From the NCBI GenBank assembly GCA_032164245.1, contig JAVMKO010000002.1:181356920-181420919 (forward strand): a stretch of 64,000 nt of DNA, read 5' to 3'. This stretch comes from Sternotherus odoratus. Its lineage: Eukaryota > Chordata > Testudines > Kinosternidae. The notes under the pieces were generated by a model that saw only the letters and a program-made list of their open reading frames with translations, had not been told where the DNA came from and ran no database searches. Positions 45,717 through 57,330 of this stretch are shown in pieces. The position numbers and the translations under genes were made by a program. Positions within the stretch are counted from its first letter, which is position 1, and each line of letters opens with the position of its first letter.

Positions 45717-46984
45717 CATTTATCTCATTCTGGGAATCATTTGATAATAACTAATACAGCTCATTTCAGCATTCCATCTTCACTCATTTCCACCTGTTTG
45801 GTCAAGGCTCTCAAACCCCTCACCACCACCCATAACACTGTTACAGCCCACTGCTGGGACCCCTCCATCCTTGCCTTTTGTTAGGGCTAAAAGGTTGGCA
45901 AAAGGGGGGTATTTCCTAGCTATATCAGACATTAGGAGCCCCACTTCCATTCTCCAGCATCTTAAGGAAACACCTTCCCCTAAAGTCCACATCCAACTCC
46001 CAATTTATTACTGAATACCTGCCACTAGGTGTACCTGCTGATCCAGGCAGAAGAGGGCTCCATCCAACAGGACAAGCATATTCTCTCTCTCCCTTGTGTT
46101 CAGGAGGCAAATGGTTTGCCTGACCCCCACTGAGCAGCTGTCAGCTCAGGTGATACCTACCCCCTTCAATCCCCAAAAGAGGCAGGAACCCTTAATGGAC
46201 CTATGACCACTTTCCTTCTGGTTGACCAAACAAAACCCTGCTTTGAGGTTGTGGGGATTGCATTCAAAGTGTTACTGAAGAAGCTTGGAATGAAGTATTT
46301 TCAATATGCTTATGACACAGCTCTCTCTCTCCATTATGTCGGACACCTAGGGTATGGTTGAGTGTCTCTCTGTGTCTGGTAGTGACTCAGACCTGGGTGA
46401 AGCAACCAGATGATATGGTCTGAAGGGATGCTTCCACCAAAGAAAGATACATTCACAGTTTGGGGGGCTGTTTGTGACTCCCAGTTGTTATTAGTCAATT
46501 TTAGAGCTGAGAGGGACAAGGCAGTTTTTTTCCCCATCTGCATCATTGTCAACTTCCAGACTGTTTCCTAAGATGAAAACCCTCCCTATCCTTTGGCATT
46601 TCAAGATCAGACTACTGCAATGTGCTTTACATGAAGTACTTCTTAAGTCTCCACAGAAACTGAAACTGGTACCGAAGACAAAAGACCACCTTTTAAGCCA
46701 AGTATCTTAACACAAGCATACCACTAGATATCCAAAATCTGGACTGGCTACTTTTTGGTTTCTTGCAATTTCAGGTATTGGTTCTGAAGTCCTAAATGAA
46801 ATGTGATACAGACATAGTTGAAAAGTGGACATTCTTGTCTATTGCATTTTGGCCCTTAATACCATTAGACCATCACAGTGACTTCTCCCCAGCAGTTAAC
46901 ATTACACACTATAAAGCATGTCAGTAGGTCACACACTTATTTGGTTCTGTAGGTCAAGCTCTTTGCACACACCAGGGGATCCCT
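45717..46984. other. Intron, nothing recognised
   Basis: About 1.27 kb with normal composition. Short open frames show no family resemblance. Confidence 0.45.
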
Positions 46985-47421
46985 AAATCCCTCTATGGCG
47001 TTGTCGTCCACTCACCCAGCGGCGCCCCGGTCTGGTCGTCTGGGGAATCAGCTCTTTACCTCCGGAGCGCCCTCTGCCGGCCGACGTTCGCTTCTCCACT
47101 CTGGCCCTGTGTCCCTCCCGGACCCCGGCACCCTTTAACTGAGGGTGCTGCACCCCTGCAGTACCCTCCTGGTCTTAGGGTCTCCCCTCCCTGGGGAACC
47201 CTCCACCCACTATCTCCAACTCGCCTCAGATCCGGCCACTGCCAGTCATCACTTGCCTCGGTTCACTGAGGCCGACTGCAGTCTTATGGCTACTCATCAC
47301 CGGCAAGAAGGGGCTGGGCCTGCTGCTACTATCCAGCCATGGGCCGCCCCCCTGCAGCCACCCAGTACCCCGTGGGTCGGGCCTTCCCTAGGCTCAGCAG
47401 GCTGGGGCCCTCTCTCTAGAG

Positions 47422-49819
47422 CAGGGGTCGGGAACCTATGGCTCGCGAGCCAGATGTGGCTCTTTTGAGCCTGTCATCTGGCTCGCGGCGCTGCTGTGAC
47501 GGCTGGGGGGCGGGGGAGGCGGTGTGGCGCGGCTCTGAAAGCAAAGCTGGGGGGCGGGGGAGGCGGTGTGGCACGGCTCTGAAAGCGAGGCTGGGGGGCG
47601 GGGGAGGCGGTGTGGCGCGGCTCTGAAAGCGAGGCTGGGGGGCGTGTCGCTCCTCTCCTTCCCTCGCTGGAGTTGGGTCACAGCAGCGTGACCCAGCGAA
47701 CAAGTAAGCACCGGGGGGGGGGGGGCGTTTGCCAGGGAGCATGGAGGGGAGGCTGGGCTGGGAGCAGAGATAAGCCGTTTGCCAGGGAGCATGGGGGGGA
47801 GGCTGGGCTGGGAGCAGAGATAAGCCGTTTGCCAGGGAGCATGGAGGGGAGGCTGGGCTGGGAGCAGAGATAAGCCGTTTGCAAGGGAGCATGGAGGGGA
47901 GGCTGGGCTGGGAGCAGAGATAAGCCGTTTGCCAGGGAGCATGGAGGGGAGGCTGGGCTGGGAGCGGGGATAAGCCGTTTGCAAGGGAGCATGGAGGGGA
48001 GGCTGGGCTGGGAGCAGAGATAAGCCGTTTGCCAGGGAGCATGGAGGGGAGGCTGGGCTGGGAGCAGAGATAAGCCGTTTGCCAGGGAGCATGGAGGGGA
48101 GGCTGGGCTGGGAGCGGGGATAAGCCGTTTGCCAGGGAGCATGGAGGGGAGGCTGGGCTGGGAGCAGAGATAAGCCGTTTGCAAGGGAACATGGAGGGGA
48201 GGCTGGGCTGGGAGCAGAGATAAGCCGTTTGCCAGGGAGCATGGAGGGGAGGCTGGGCTGGGAGCGGGGATAAGCCGTTTGCAAGGGAGCATGGAGGGGA
48301 GGCTGGGCTGGGAGCAGAGATAAGCCGTTTGCCAGGGAGCATGGAGGGGAGGCTGGGCTGGGAGCAGAGATAAGCCGTTTGCCAGGGAGCATGGAGGGGA
48401 GGCTGGGCTGGGAGCGGGGATAAGCCGTTTGCCAGGGAGCATGGGGGGGGAGGCTGGGATGGGAGCAGAGATAAGCCGTTTGCAAGGGAGCATGGAGGGG
48501 AGGCTGGGCTGGGAGCAGAGATAAGCCGTTTGCAAGGGAGCATGGAGGCGAGGCTGGGCTGGGAGCGGGGATAGTCCGTTTGCAAGGGAGCATGGAGGGG
48601 AGGCTGGGCTGGGAGCAGAGATAAGCCGTTTGCAAGGGAGCATGGAGGGGAGGCTGGGCTGGGAGCGGGGATAAGCCGTTTGCCAGGGAGCATGGAGGGG
48701 AGGCTGGGCTGGGAGCGGGGATAAGCCATTTGCCAGGGAGCATGGAGGGGAGGCTGGGCTGGGAGCAGAGATAAGCCGTTTGCCAGGGAGCATGGAGGGG
48801 AGGCTGGGCTGGGAGCAGAGATAAGCCGTTTGCCAGGGAGCATGGAGGGGAGGCTGGGCTGGGAGCAGAGATAAGCCGTTTGCCAGGGAGCATGGGGGGG
48901 AGGCTGGGCTGGGAGCGGGGATAAGCCGTTTGCCAGGGAGCATGGAGGGGAGGCTGGGCTGGGAGCGGGGATAAGCCGTTTGCAAGGGGGCATTGGGGGG
49001 AGGCTGGGCTGGGAGCGGGGATAAGCCGTTTGCAAGGGGGCGTTGGGGGGAGGCTGGGCTGGGAGCGGGGTAAGCCGTTTGCAAGGGGGCGTTGGGGGGA
49101 GGCTGGGCTGGGAGCGGGGATAAGCGGTGTGGGGGAGAGACCGGGCTGGGTGGGTCAGTTGGGGGGGGGAAGCAGGTTTGGGGGGGGGAAGAGACCGGGC
49201 TGGGTGGGTCAGTTGGGGGGGGTTGGAGGAAAGGAGGTTTGGGGGGGGAGAGACCGGGCTGGGTGGGTCATTTGGGGGGTGGGTGGGAGGGAAGGAGGTT
49301 TTGGGGGGCGAGACCGGGCTGAGTGGGTCAGTTGGGGGGGTGGGAGGGAAGGAGGTTTGGGGGGGGAGAGACTGGGGGGGGAGAGAGTGGGCTGGGCGGG
49401 TCAGGCAGGCGGCAGGACCCTGGCTGGCAAGGGGCCAGTGGGGGAAACCCCAAAGCAGTGCAGGGCTAAGGACTCCACCTGCCACTGCTTTGGGATTTCC
49501 CCTGCTGGCCCCTTGCCAGCTGGGGTCTCAGCTCCCGTTGCCAGCCTGGGCTTCGGGGGAGGAGAGCGGAGCCGGGGCAGGAGGCGAGGCAAGGCAAGCC
49601 GGGGGAGGGGGGCAGTGAGAGCACGGCCGGAGCCGGGGGAGGAGAGCGCGGCCGGAGCGGGGGGGGGGGGGAGGGGAGCGCGGCCAGACCGGGGGGGGGG
49701 GGCGCGGCCGGAGCGGGGGTCGAGCGCGGGGGGGGGGCTATTATATGGCTCTTACTAAAATAAATTTCCAAATATTTTGTTTTCATGGCTCTCTGAGTCA
49801 AAAAGGTTCCCGACCCCTG
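47422..49819. mobile_element. Non-autonomous hAT carrying a large minisatellite
   Basis: The ends CAGGGGTCGGGAACC (47422-47436) and GGTTCCCGACCCCTG (49805-49819) are perfect inverted repeats. CTCTAGAG is duplicated at 47414-47421 and 49820-49827. Subterminal parts (GGCTCGCGAGCCAGATGTGG; TGGCTCTCTGAGTC) frame an interior made almost wholly of tandem repeats: a ~52-bp unit repeated at 47505-47645, the 50-bp array, and a ~60-bp G-rich array at 49130-49390. No transposase. Confidence 0.95.
47727..49127. repeat. 50-bp minisatellite, about 28 copies
   Basis: The unit contains GATAAGCCGTTTGCCAGGGA then GCATGGAGGGGAGGCTGGGC. Variants alternate (GCCAGG/GCAAGG; GCAGAGA/GCGGGGA), with a suggestion of higher-order blocks of two or three units. 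Because 50 is not a multiple of 3 and the unit lacks minus-strand stops in all frames, three long overlapping minus-strand open frames appear (up to 689 codons). They are artefacts of the repeat. Confidence 0.97.
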
Positions 49820-50135
49820 CTCTAGAGCTAGTCGCTCCCTGGCTCCCAGCTGCTTTGCCCTCGCCCTGTCCCAGTCCGGGTACTCTGTTTATGGCTCCCT
49901 GCAGCCAGGCCCTGTCTCCCTCTGGATACAGAGGAGACTGACTTCCTGTCCTGCCTCTCAGGCTTTTATGCAGCCTGAGAGTTTGGGGCGTGACCACCCA
50001 GCTGAGCCTAACTCCCAATCAGCCTGAGAGTTTACAGGCTCAGAGCCACAGCCCCTGTCCTGGGCTGTTTCAAACCCCTTCCTGGGGCTACCCCAGCCCC
50101 TTTTCAGGGGGGGAGCGGGTGGTCACCCCGCTACA

Positions 50136-53100
50136 CGCTCCATTTCCACAACCCCCACAAGTTCCTTATATGCCATGCTCCTATCACTATCAATTTCAAC
50201 TTCTCTGCAATACTTCCTCTGTCTCTTATGCCAGGGTGTGCGTATGTTTCCTATTTCCCCCATTGTCAGGATATCTGTGCTTGTCCATTCCCTCCTCTCC
50301 CACAACACCTAGAGCTCTGTGTGCTCCCATATTTGTTCCTCCACTCTACACCCATCTATATCAAGGACTCTGTGCTTCCCCCATTTCTTTTGCCACATTA
50401 CAAGATCCCCTACATTCTCTCCCCAGCCATGCACCCACACGAGTCTCCGATTCTCCCCCCATACAAGGGCTGTGCCCTCCATTTCACCTTCTCACTTTCC
50501 ATATATCATGGCCTGTGTGTGTCCCCTCTTCTTCTGCCTTTATAATTTTTTTTTCTTTCATTCAGGCTATCAATATTTTTTATTCAACTGAGACATGGAT
50601 GAAGCTGAGATGGGGGTATTGTTATGAAGAAAGATGTTAAAGGCTGACATCAACTGTTCTTTGATCTATAGATAATTTAGATCTGAGTGAAACCGATTGG
50701 TCTGCTAACCAGATGTCAGGGGCTCTGTGTACCCCTCATTTCCTCCTTTCCAGTTTTCTCACTTTCACCAAAATCAATAGGATTCTGTCCACTGAGGTTA
50801 AGAACAGTCCATGACATTTTGGAATTGATCAGATGTGGCATTCAAATGCTATCACATTACATCCAAATAGAGAAATACCATTAATTTGAGTGTATGGCCT
50901 CGCAAACTCGGCCAAAATATAAATAAGTTTATTAAAGTCTCTATTATAATTCAAGCCCAATGAAAATGTCAACATGAAGTGTAAGAAGTAACAATCAGTA
51001 AATTGTCCTTTGTTCAGCATTCTATGATCACGTTGATATCAAAGAGAAAGTCACTAAAAGGAACAACAGAAAATGCCTACAAGTCACTACATTTGGTTAA
51101 TCACATAAGGATTTACCAAGCAGAGAGAATAGAAACTACAACTGTAATCAAACAGAAATGTTTTACTGGACAGTAGCTCAATCACTGAATTATTTAAATA
51201 TTTGTATAAAATGGAGTTCCTGTTCAAAGTACAGTAATGCATCACCTTTGTTAATATCCAAAAACAAGTAATTCGCTCTCTAATTTTAAACTGAGAAATT
51301 CACTTTAAAAAGTAATACTTTGTCCTAAATTTTAAAGATGATTCATCCAATTAGCTGCACAGAAATGTGTTTTCTGGGGCTACAAATGTGGCTTTTCCAC
51401 TATTGATTAGGATTCTGTGCCTATATACATGCAAGAGTAAGTAAATATAGTTTGTTTATGTAAGCTACAATTATGGTCCAAGATAAACTTTAACTTAGTC
51501 TTTTTTGTTATTTTAAAAAGAAAGAGAGCTAAACCACCCGTTTGTAATCTATTCCATAGCAAGAGACAGCAACTGTCAGGCTATTTCTGTAGCAGCTAGG
51601 ATAGGGGTTATGACTCGGGGCCTCAAAAACTTCCTCCGTGTCCCAGTCTTTCCTACTTTTCCAGAGAGGCAGTAAGCTATTCAACATATGTACTTATCAC
51701 AATGTATGCACCCTAATGCACGGAGACACTGGACGTCAGAGGGTGTGAGGAATCTAAACTCAGCCCACTTAGAGCAGGCTCTGTGAACCTGATTCTCCAT
51801 TGCAAAGGAAGTAGCAGCAGGGTGCACTCATTTACTAGGCAGCTGATCTTTGCTCTACTCTCTTTTGCCAGTACCCAGGACCATCCATGATCAGGCGCAA
51901 AGTGTTCTCATTTTTATACAGTATATTTTTCTTAAAGAAATTATATTGTTTAATCTATGTTCATGTCAAACAATTCAAACTGTTTGTCATTTATGGGTGC
52001 CAAAAATCTTTGTGTGTATGCCAACTGTCAGATGTAATAATGTAATACCTTTTTTCAGTAGAATGCCATCTGATGACATATGCAGAAGTCGTCATGTTAA
52101 GATTACCTTATAAGAAGGTCTATTTGATTGTTACTAAAAGCATTCTGAACTCTAGTCTTTTTTGCACCATACCACCAGTTTAAGACGCATTAGACTGAGA
52201 ACATTTTTATAGGGGGAAGTGAAGAAATTGTTACACATCTTCACAATTATCTACTATTTTTTAAAAAGTCAATGTTTTAGTTTAAGATTTTTGATAGTAA
52301 GTTTTAATACAACTTCCAAATGCACCCTGCAGAGTTCAATATAAAGATACACATCTTCAACAAGCAGCTGCTTCTCAATTTAATTTGCTCAGTTTTTTCA
52401 TGCTCCACTGGTGTATTAAATGCTGCTGCACTCTGTAGGAGTTTATCTATGATAAACCCAACAGCTGGCTGCATGCTTCATACTGACCTTCTCAAAATGT
52501 TTTAGTACATGTCACACAAGTATTACAGTATTACAGATTTAAACTGTCATTTCAGTGTGATTGGCACACAAGTGTCTCATTTCCTCAACCACCTATATGC
52601 GAACTCCAACCTGAATCTTTATTAAAAAACATAGAGAAGTCAGTCAAGTTCACAGTTTCAGCTGCATTTAATACCAGTTCTAAATATTTTCCTGCTCATT
52701 TGTTTAGCTGCACATGTTTTAGAACCTTGTAATTAAGACAAATTGGGTAATCAAAGAAGAATAATCTTCCTTGTTACTTTACCATTCATTTTGCTTGGAG
52801 CAATGATGACAGATGTTGATTAGGGAAGAAGAAGACAAAATCAACCCAAAACAAGGACAGGACAAATTTCATATTCTAGGATAATACTTTTTTGAGAAAA
52901 AAAGATTTTAAAAATCTATCTTCGTGTTCATGAAACTGGGAAGTTAAGGCAAAAAAAAAAAGATTCTTTAGAGAAACTAGGCATTTCATTAAAGTAACTA
53001 TTTACCTTTCACTTAGTAGAAAGAGAGAAAATATTCTGACTTGATTGTGAAAAGAATTGAACAGGTTTAGCTTCACCTATCCGTAATTTCACATCAGAAT

Positions 53101-53824
53101 ACTGATGCACGTCTAACATAGCTGGACATCCTCTAAAATGATGGAAGTTGGGGGAAGGAGGAGAGTTTTGTTATTTAATATTTATATTACTGTAGTGCCT
53201 AAAGGCCGTAGTTAAGTTGGGCTCCATTGTGCTAGACACTATAGAAACATGATAGTGAACAGTCCTTGCCCAAAAGAGCTTACAAACTAGAAAATTAATT
53301 AAGATCGAGTCAAGATACCCATTCTTACTGAAGACTGAAACTTCCAGACAATGATCTGGAGTAAGGGGATGAGGGACTTTTCACACTGAATCTAAAGTTT
53401 CTCTTGCACATCATCTGTGTTCTTCAGGAAGGTAAAAAACTGACCAGCCTGCAGGATGACAATCATTTTTTTAAACTCCAAATGCATCACAATGACTCCA
53501 TGTTCCTCCCAGCTTTCCCCCTACTTGTTACTTGAACTAGGAATACTACAGAGGTTAATATGCTTGCTTACTTTAATGCTCTGGACCTATCCTCCTGTGG
53601 GTCCAAGACTGCCATAGCAGACATTTTATGAAATCTAACAAAAGAAGTGAGCTGGGAGGGTCCCTTAAGTCAGCAGTCACTAATGGAGAAAATCTTATCC
53701 AACTACGTTGACACGCAATGCAAAGAACCAGTAAAATGAAGAAATGTTCCCACATTAATCAAGGCCACTCTAGTATACAAAATATTTAAGCACTGTTTCT
53801 GGTTCAGTGTTTTTATAAAGTACT
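50136..53824. other. Intron, mostly featureless
   Basis: A CT-rich part (50136-50560) is followed by AT-rich sequence. One old interspersed repeat fragment lies at about 53185-53290 (TGTAGTGCCTAAAGGCC; CCATTGTGCTAGACACTATA; AAGAGCTTACAAACTAG). It belongs to a family seen in many amniotes that I do not name. No exon recognised; in particular no PHF14 PHD1 exon. Confidence 0.5.
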
Positions 53825-53879
53825 AGCATAAGTGCCCGACGTTGCTCGGGTCAGTCGGAGGTGGGGAGGGGGCAGACAG

Positions 53880-55760
53880 CTGACACCCCCTGACCAACCC
53901 CAACACCCACACCTCACCCCTCACCCACCCTGACACCTTCCCACCCCCCCCGACCAACCCCAACACCCCCCGGCTCACTTACCCCCCGACCAAACCCGAC
54001 AACCCCACCTGACCCCCCCGAGCAAACCCGACACCCCCAGCCCACCCCCCGAGCAAACCCGACACCCCCAGCCCACCCCCCGAGCAAAACCGACACCCCC
54101 AGCCCACCCCCCGACCGAACAGTGTATTTAATAATCTGTGTGCTACACAGTGCACCGTGAGCCGGGGGGTGTCAGGTTTGGTCTGGGGGGGTGGGAAGGT
54201 GTCGGGGTGGGTGAGGGGTGAGGTGTGGGTGTTGGGGTTGGTGAGGGGGTGTTGCGGTTGGTGGGGGGGGTGAGGTGGGGGGTGTCGGGTTTGGTCGGGG
54301 GGTAAGTGAGCCGGGGGGTGTCTGGTTTGGTCTGGGGGTGTTGCGATTGGTGGGGGGGTGAGGTGGGGGTGTCGGGTTCGGTCGGGGGGTAAGTGAGCCA
54401 GGAGGTGTAGGGTTTGGTCTGGGGGGGTGGGAAGTTGTCGGGGTGGGTGAGGTGTGGGTGTTGGGGTTGGTCAGGGGGTGTCGGGTTTGCTGGGGGGGGT
54501 GAGGTGGGGGTGTCGGGTTCAGTCGGGGGGGTAAGTGGGCCAGGGGGTATCGGGTTTGGTCTGGGGGGGGTGGGAAGGTGTTGGGGTGGCTGAGGGGTGA
54601 GGTGTGGGTGTTGGGGTTGGTCAGGGGGTGTTGCGGTTGGTGGGGGGGTGAGGTGGGGGTGTCAGGTGTGCTTGGGGGGGTGAGGTGGGAGTGTCGGGTT
54701 CGGTCGGGGGGTAAGTGAGCCGGGGGGGTGTCTGGTTTGGTCTGGGGGTGTTGCGATTGGTGGGGGGGTGAGGTGGGGGTGTCGGGTTCGGTCGGGGGGT
54801 AAGTGAGCCGGGGGGTGTCGGGTTTGGTCTGGGGGGGTGGGAAGTTGTCGGGGTGGGTGAGGGGTGAGGTGTGGGTGTTGGGGTTGGTCAGGGGGTGTCG
54901 GGTTTGCTGGGGGGGGGTGAGGTGGGGGTGTCGGGTTCGGTCGGGGAGTAAGTGAGCCGGGGGGGGGGTGTCGGGTTTGGTCTGGGGGGGTGGGAAGTTG
55001 TCGGGGTGGGTGAGGGGTGAGGTGTGGGTGTTGGGGTTGGTCAGGGGGTGTCGGGTTTGCTTGGGGGGGTGAGGTGGGGATGTAGGGTTCGGTCGGGGGG
55101 TAAGTGAGCCAGGGGGTGTCGGGTTTGGTCTGGGGGGGGATGGGAAGGTGTTGGGGTGGCTGAGGGGTGAGGTGTGGGTGTTGGGGTTGGTCAGGGGGTG
55201 TTGCGGTTGGTGGGGGGGTGAGGTGGGGGTGTCAGGTGTGCTTGGGGGGGTGAGGTGGGAGTGTCGGGTTCGGTCGGGGGGTAAGTGAGCCGGGGGGTGT
55301 CAGGTTTGGTCTGGGGGTGTTGCGATTGGTGAGGGGGGTGAGGTGGGGGTGTCGGGTTCGGTCGGGGGGGTAAGTGAGCCAGGGGGTGTCGGGTTTGGTC
55401 TGGGGGGGGTGGGAAGGTGTCAGGGTGGGTGAGGTGTGGGTGTTGGGGTTGGTCAGGGGGTGTTGCGGTTGGTGGGGGGGTGAGGTGTCGGTGTCGGGTT
55501 TGGTCGGGGGTAAGTGAGCCGGGGGGGGTGTCGGGTTTGGTCTGGGCACCCACCCCAACACCTCCCTCCCCCCCCCAGACCAAACCCAACACCCACCCCT
55601 CACCCCTCACCCCCCCCCCCGACACCTTCCCACCCCCCCAGACCAACCCCGACACCCCCCCGGCTCACTTACCCCCTGACCAAACCCGACACCCCCACCT
55701 CACCCCCCGACCGAACCCGACACCTCCACCTCACTTACCATCCCACCAAACCCAACTCTG
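53880..55760. repeat. G-rich tandem array with two strand switches
   Basis: Units of roughly 90-180 bp share GGTAAGTGAGCCGGGGGGTG, TCGGGTTTGGTCTGGGGG and GGTGTTGCGGTTGGTGGGGG. From 54160 to 55545 the G-rich strand is the plus strand. At 53880-54117 and 55546-55750 the same units lie in the opposite direction. The ends can therefore fold back on the middle, and the G runs can form quadruplexes. Confidence 0.9.
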
Positions 55761-55915
55761 ATCCGTCGCAGGTGGGGAGGGGGCCCAGAGCCGAGGGATT
55801 CCGGGGACCTTCGCAGGTGGGGGGGGCACAGAGCTGATGGAGTCCGGGGTTCCGTTGGGAGGTGCAGAGAACTGAGGGATCTCCGGGGTTCCGTTGGGAG
55901 GGGGGAGGGGCAGAG

Positions 55916-56120
55916 AAAGAACAGTTACTTACCTCGTAACGTTGGTTCTTCGAGATGTGTTGCTCATGTCCATTCCAAGATGTGTGTGTGCGTTCCGCGC
56001 ATGCCCGGTCCGGAAAGCTTTTCCCCAGCGGTACCCGTAGGGTCGGCAGGGGCGACCCCTGGAGTGGCGCCCTTATGGCCATGCATATATGCCCCTGCCG
56101 ACCCTCCCCCGCTCAGTTCC
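55916..56120. repeat. DIRS copy 2 left inverted terminal repeat
   Basis: It pairs with 61678-61860. Copy-specific variants (CATTCCAAGATGTG, GCCCGGTCCGG, CCATGCATATATGCC) recur in inverted form at the right end. Confidence 0.92.
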
Positions 56121-56161
56121 TTCTTGCCGGTACTCCGACAGAGGGGAGGCGGGTGGGATTC

Positions 56162-56260
56162 GGAATGGACATGAGCAACACATCTCGAAGAACCAACGTT
56201 ACGAGGTAAGTAACTGTTCTTTCTTCTTCGAGTGCTTGCTCATGTCCATTCCAAGATGTG
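56162..56260. repeat. DIRS copy 2 internal complementary region
   Basis: 56162-56222 is the inverted complement of the left tip and 56223-56260 of the right tip. It includes the copy-specific CATTCCAAGATGTG. It lies directly downstream of the recombinase gene. Confidence 0.92.
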
Positions 56261-56272
56261 ACTTACGAGCAG

Positions 56273-57330
56273 TCATCTCGGAGGAGGGTGAGGAGTACTC
56301 TGAGTACCTGTTAACAGGACCGCTTGTCCCACAGCTGCGTCCTCCATCGACTGCTGCACGATGGCATAGTGCGAAGTGAAGGTGTGCACCGAAGACCACG
56401 TCGCTGCTCTACAGATGTCGACGATCGGAATGTGCGCCAGGAACGCCGTGGATGCGGCCTGAGCTCTGGTCGAATGCGCTGTCAGTGCTGGTGGGGTAGC
56501 ATTCGAAAGGTTATAAGACAATCTGATACAAGATGTAATCCAGGCCGAGAGGCGCTGAGTAGAAATTGGTAACCCCTTCATCCTTTCCGCCACTGAAATA
56601 AAGAGTTGCGGGGATTTACGAAAAGACTTGGTTCTTTCTATGTAAAAGGCTAAGGCTCTCTTTACATCTAACGAGTGAAGCATTCTTTCCCTGTTATCCG
56701 CATGGGGTTTGGGAAAAAACACAGGTAGGAACACATCTTGGTTCAAATGAAAGGGCGAGACTACTTTGGGCAGGAAAGCCGGGTGTGGGCGTAACTGGAC
56801 CTTATCCTTATGAAAGATCGTATAGGGCGGTTCGGAAGTGAACGCCCTAATCTCAGAGACTCTGCGTGCGGAAGTGATTGCCACTAAAAACGCGGTCTTC
56901 CAAGAGAGGTAAGAAAGGGGGCAGGAGGATATGGGTTCGAACGGGGGTTTCATTAGGGCCTTTAGAACCAGGTTGAGGTCCCAAGGGGAGGCCGGTTGAC
57001 GTATTTGAGGATACAACCTCTCCAAACCTTTAAGGAATCTGCCTACCAGGGGGTCACTAAAGACTGAGTTACCCCCAACACCCGGATGGAATGCCGAAAT
57101 GGCAGCCAGGTGTACCCGAATAGTGGAGAGCGCTAATCCTTGCTGTTTCAGTTCAAGGAGGTAATCCAGAATAGTGGAGATCGAAGAAGACAGGGGATCC
57201 CCCCCCTTGTTCTGAGACCACAGTGAGAAGCGCTTCCATTTGGCAGTGTAGGTTCCCCTCGTGGACGGTTTCCTGCTACCCAGGAGGACATTCCTGACTG
57301 AATCCGAGCACTGAAGCTCTGCTGGGTTCA
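56273..57330 (-). CDS. DIRS copy 2 tyrosine recombinase
   Basis: An open, apparently intact recombinase frame ends at 56273. It has the core-binding segment (STILDYLLELKQQGLALSTI), the first catalytic arginine in TSARRVSEIRA, HxxR in TAHSTRAQAAS, the histidine in WSSVHTF, and the nucleophile tyrosine in FTSHY (codon 56366-56368). It aligns with copy 1 at nearly every residue. The same frame remains open for ~620 further codons upstream across the RT gene, but those codons are poorly conserved between copies and are not counted as coding. The likely start lies near the end of the RT frame (57328). Confidence 0.88.

Larger units (their letters stand above)
46985..50135 (-). mobile_element. LTR (Gypsy-like, turtle type) split by a hAT
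   Basis: Read on the minus strand the sequence begins TGTAGCGGGGTGACCACC at 50135 and continues GC-rich to about 46985, with a hAT at 47422-49819 removing continuity. Without the hAT it is about 750 bp. No gag or pol follows, so a solo LTR is likely. The left boundary and target duplication could not be fixed. Confidence 0.55.

Noticed and set aside
47416..49485. A 689-codon minus-strand open frame with proline/serine-rich repeats
   Set aside because: It lies wholly over a 50-bp minisatellite inside a hAT element. The unit is stop-free in all three minus-strand frames, so several equally long frames overlap. No non-repetitive domain, and the period is not a multiple of three.
53914..55837. 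Gly/Val- and Pro/Thr-rich frames across the G-rich array
   Set aside because: Low-complexity translations on both strands of a tandem array; no gene.
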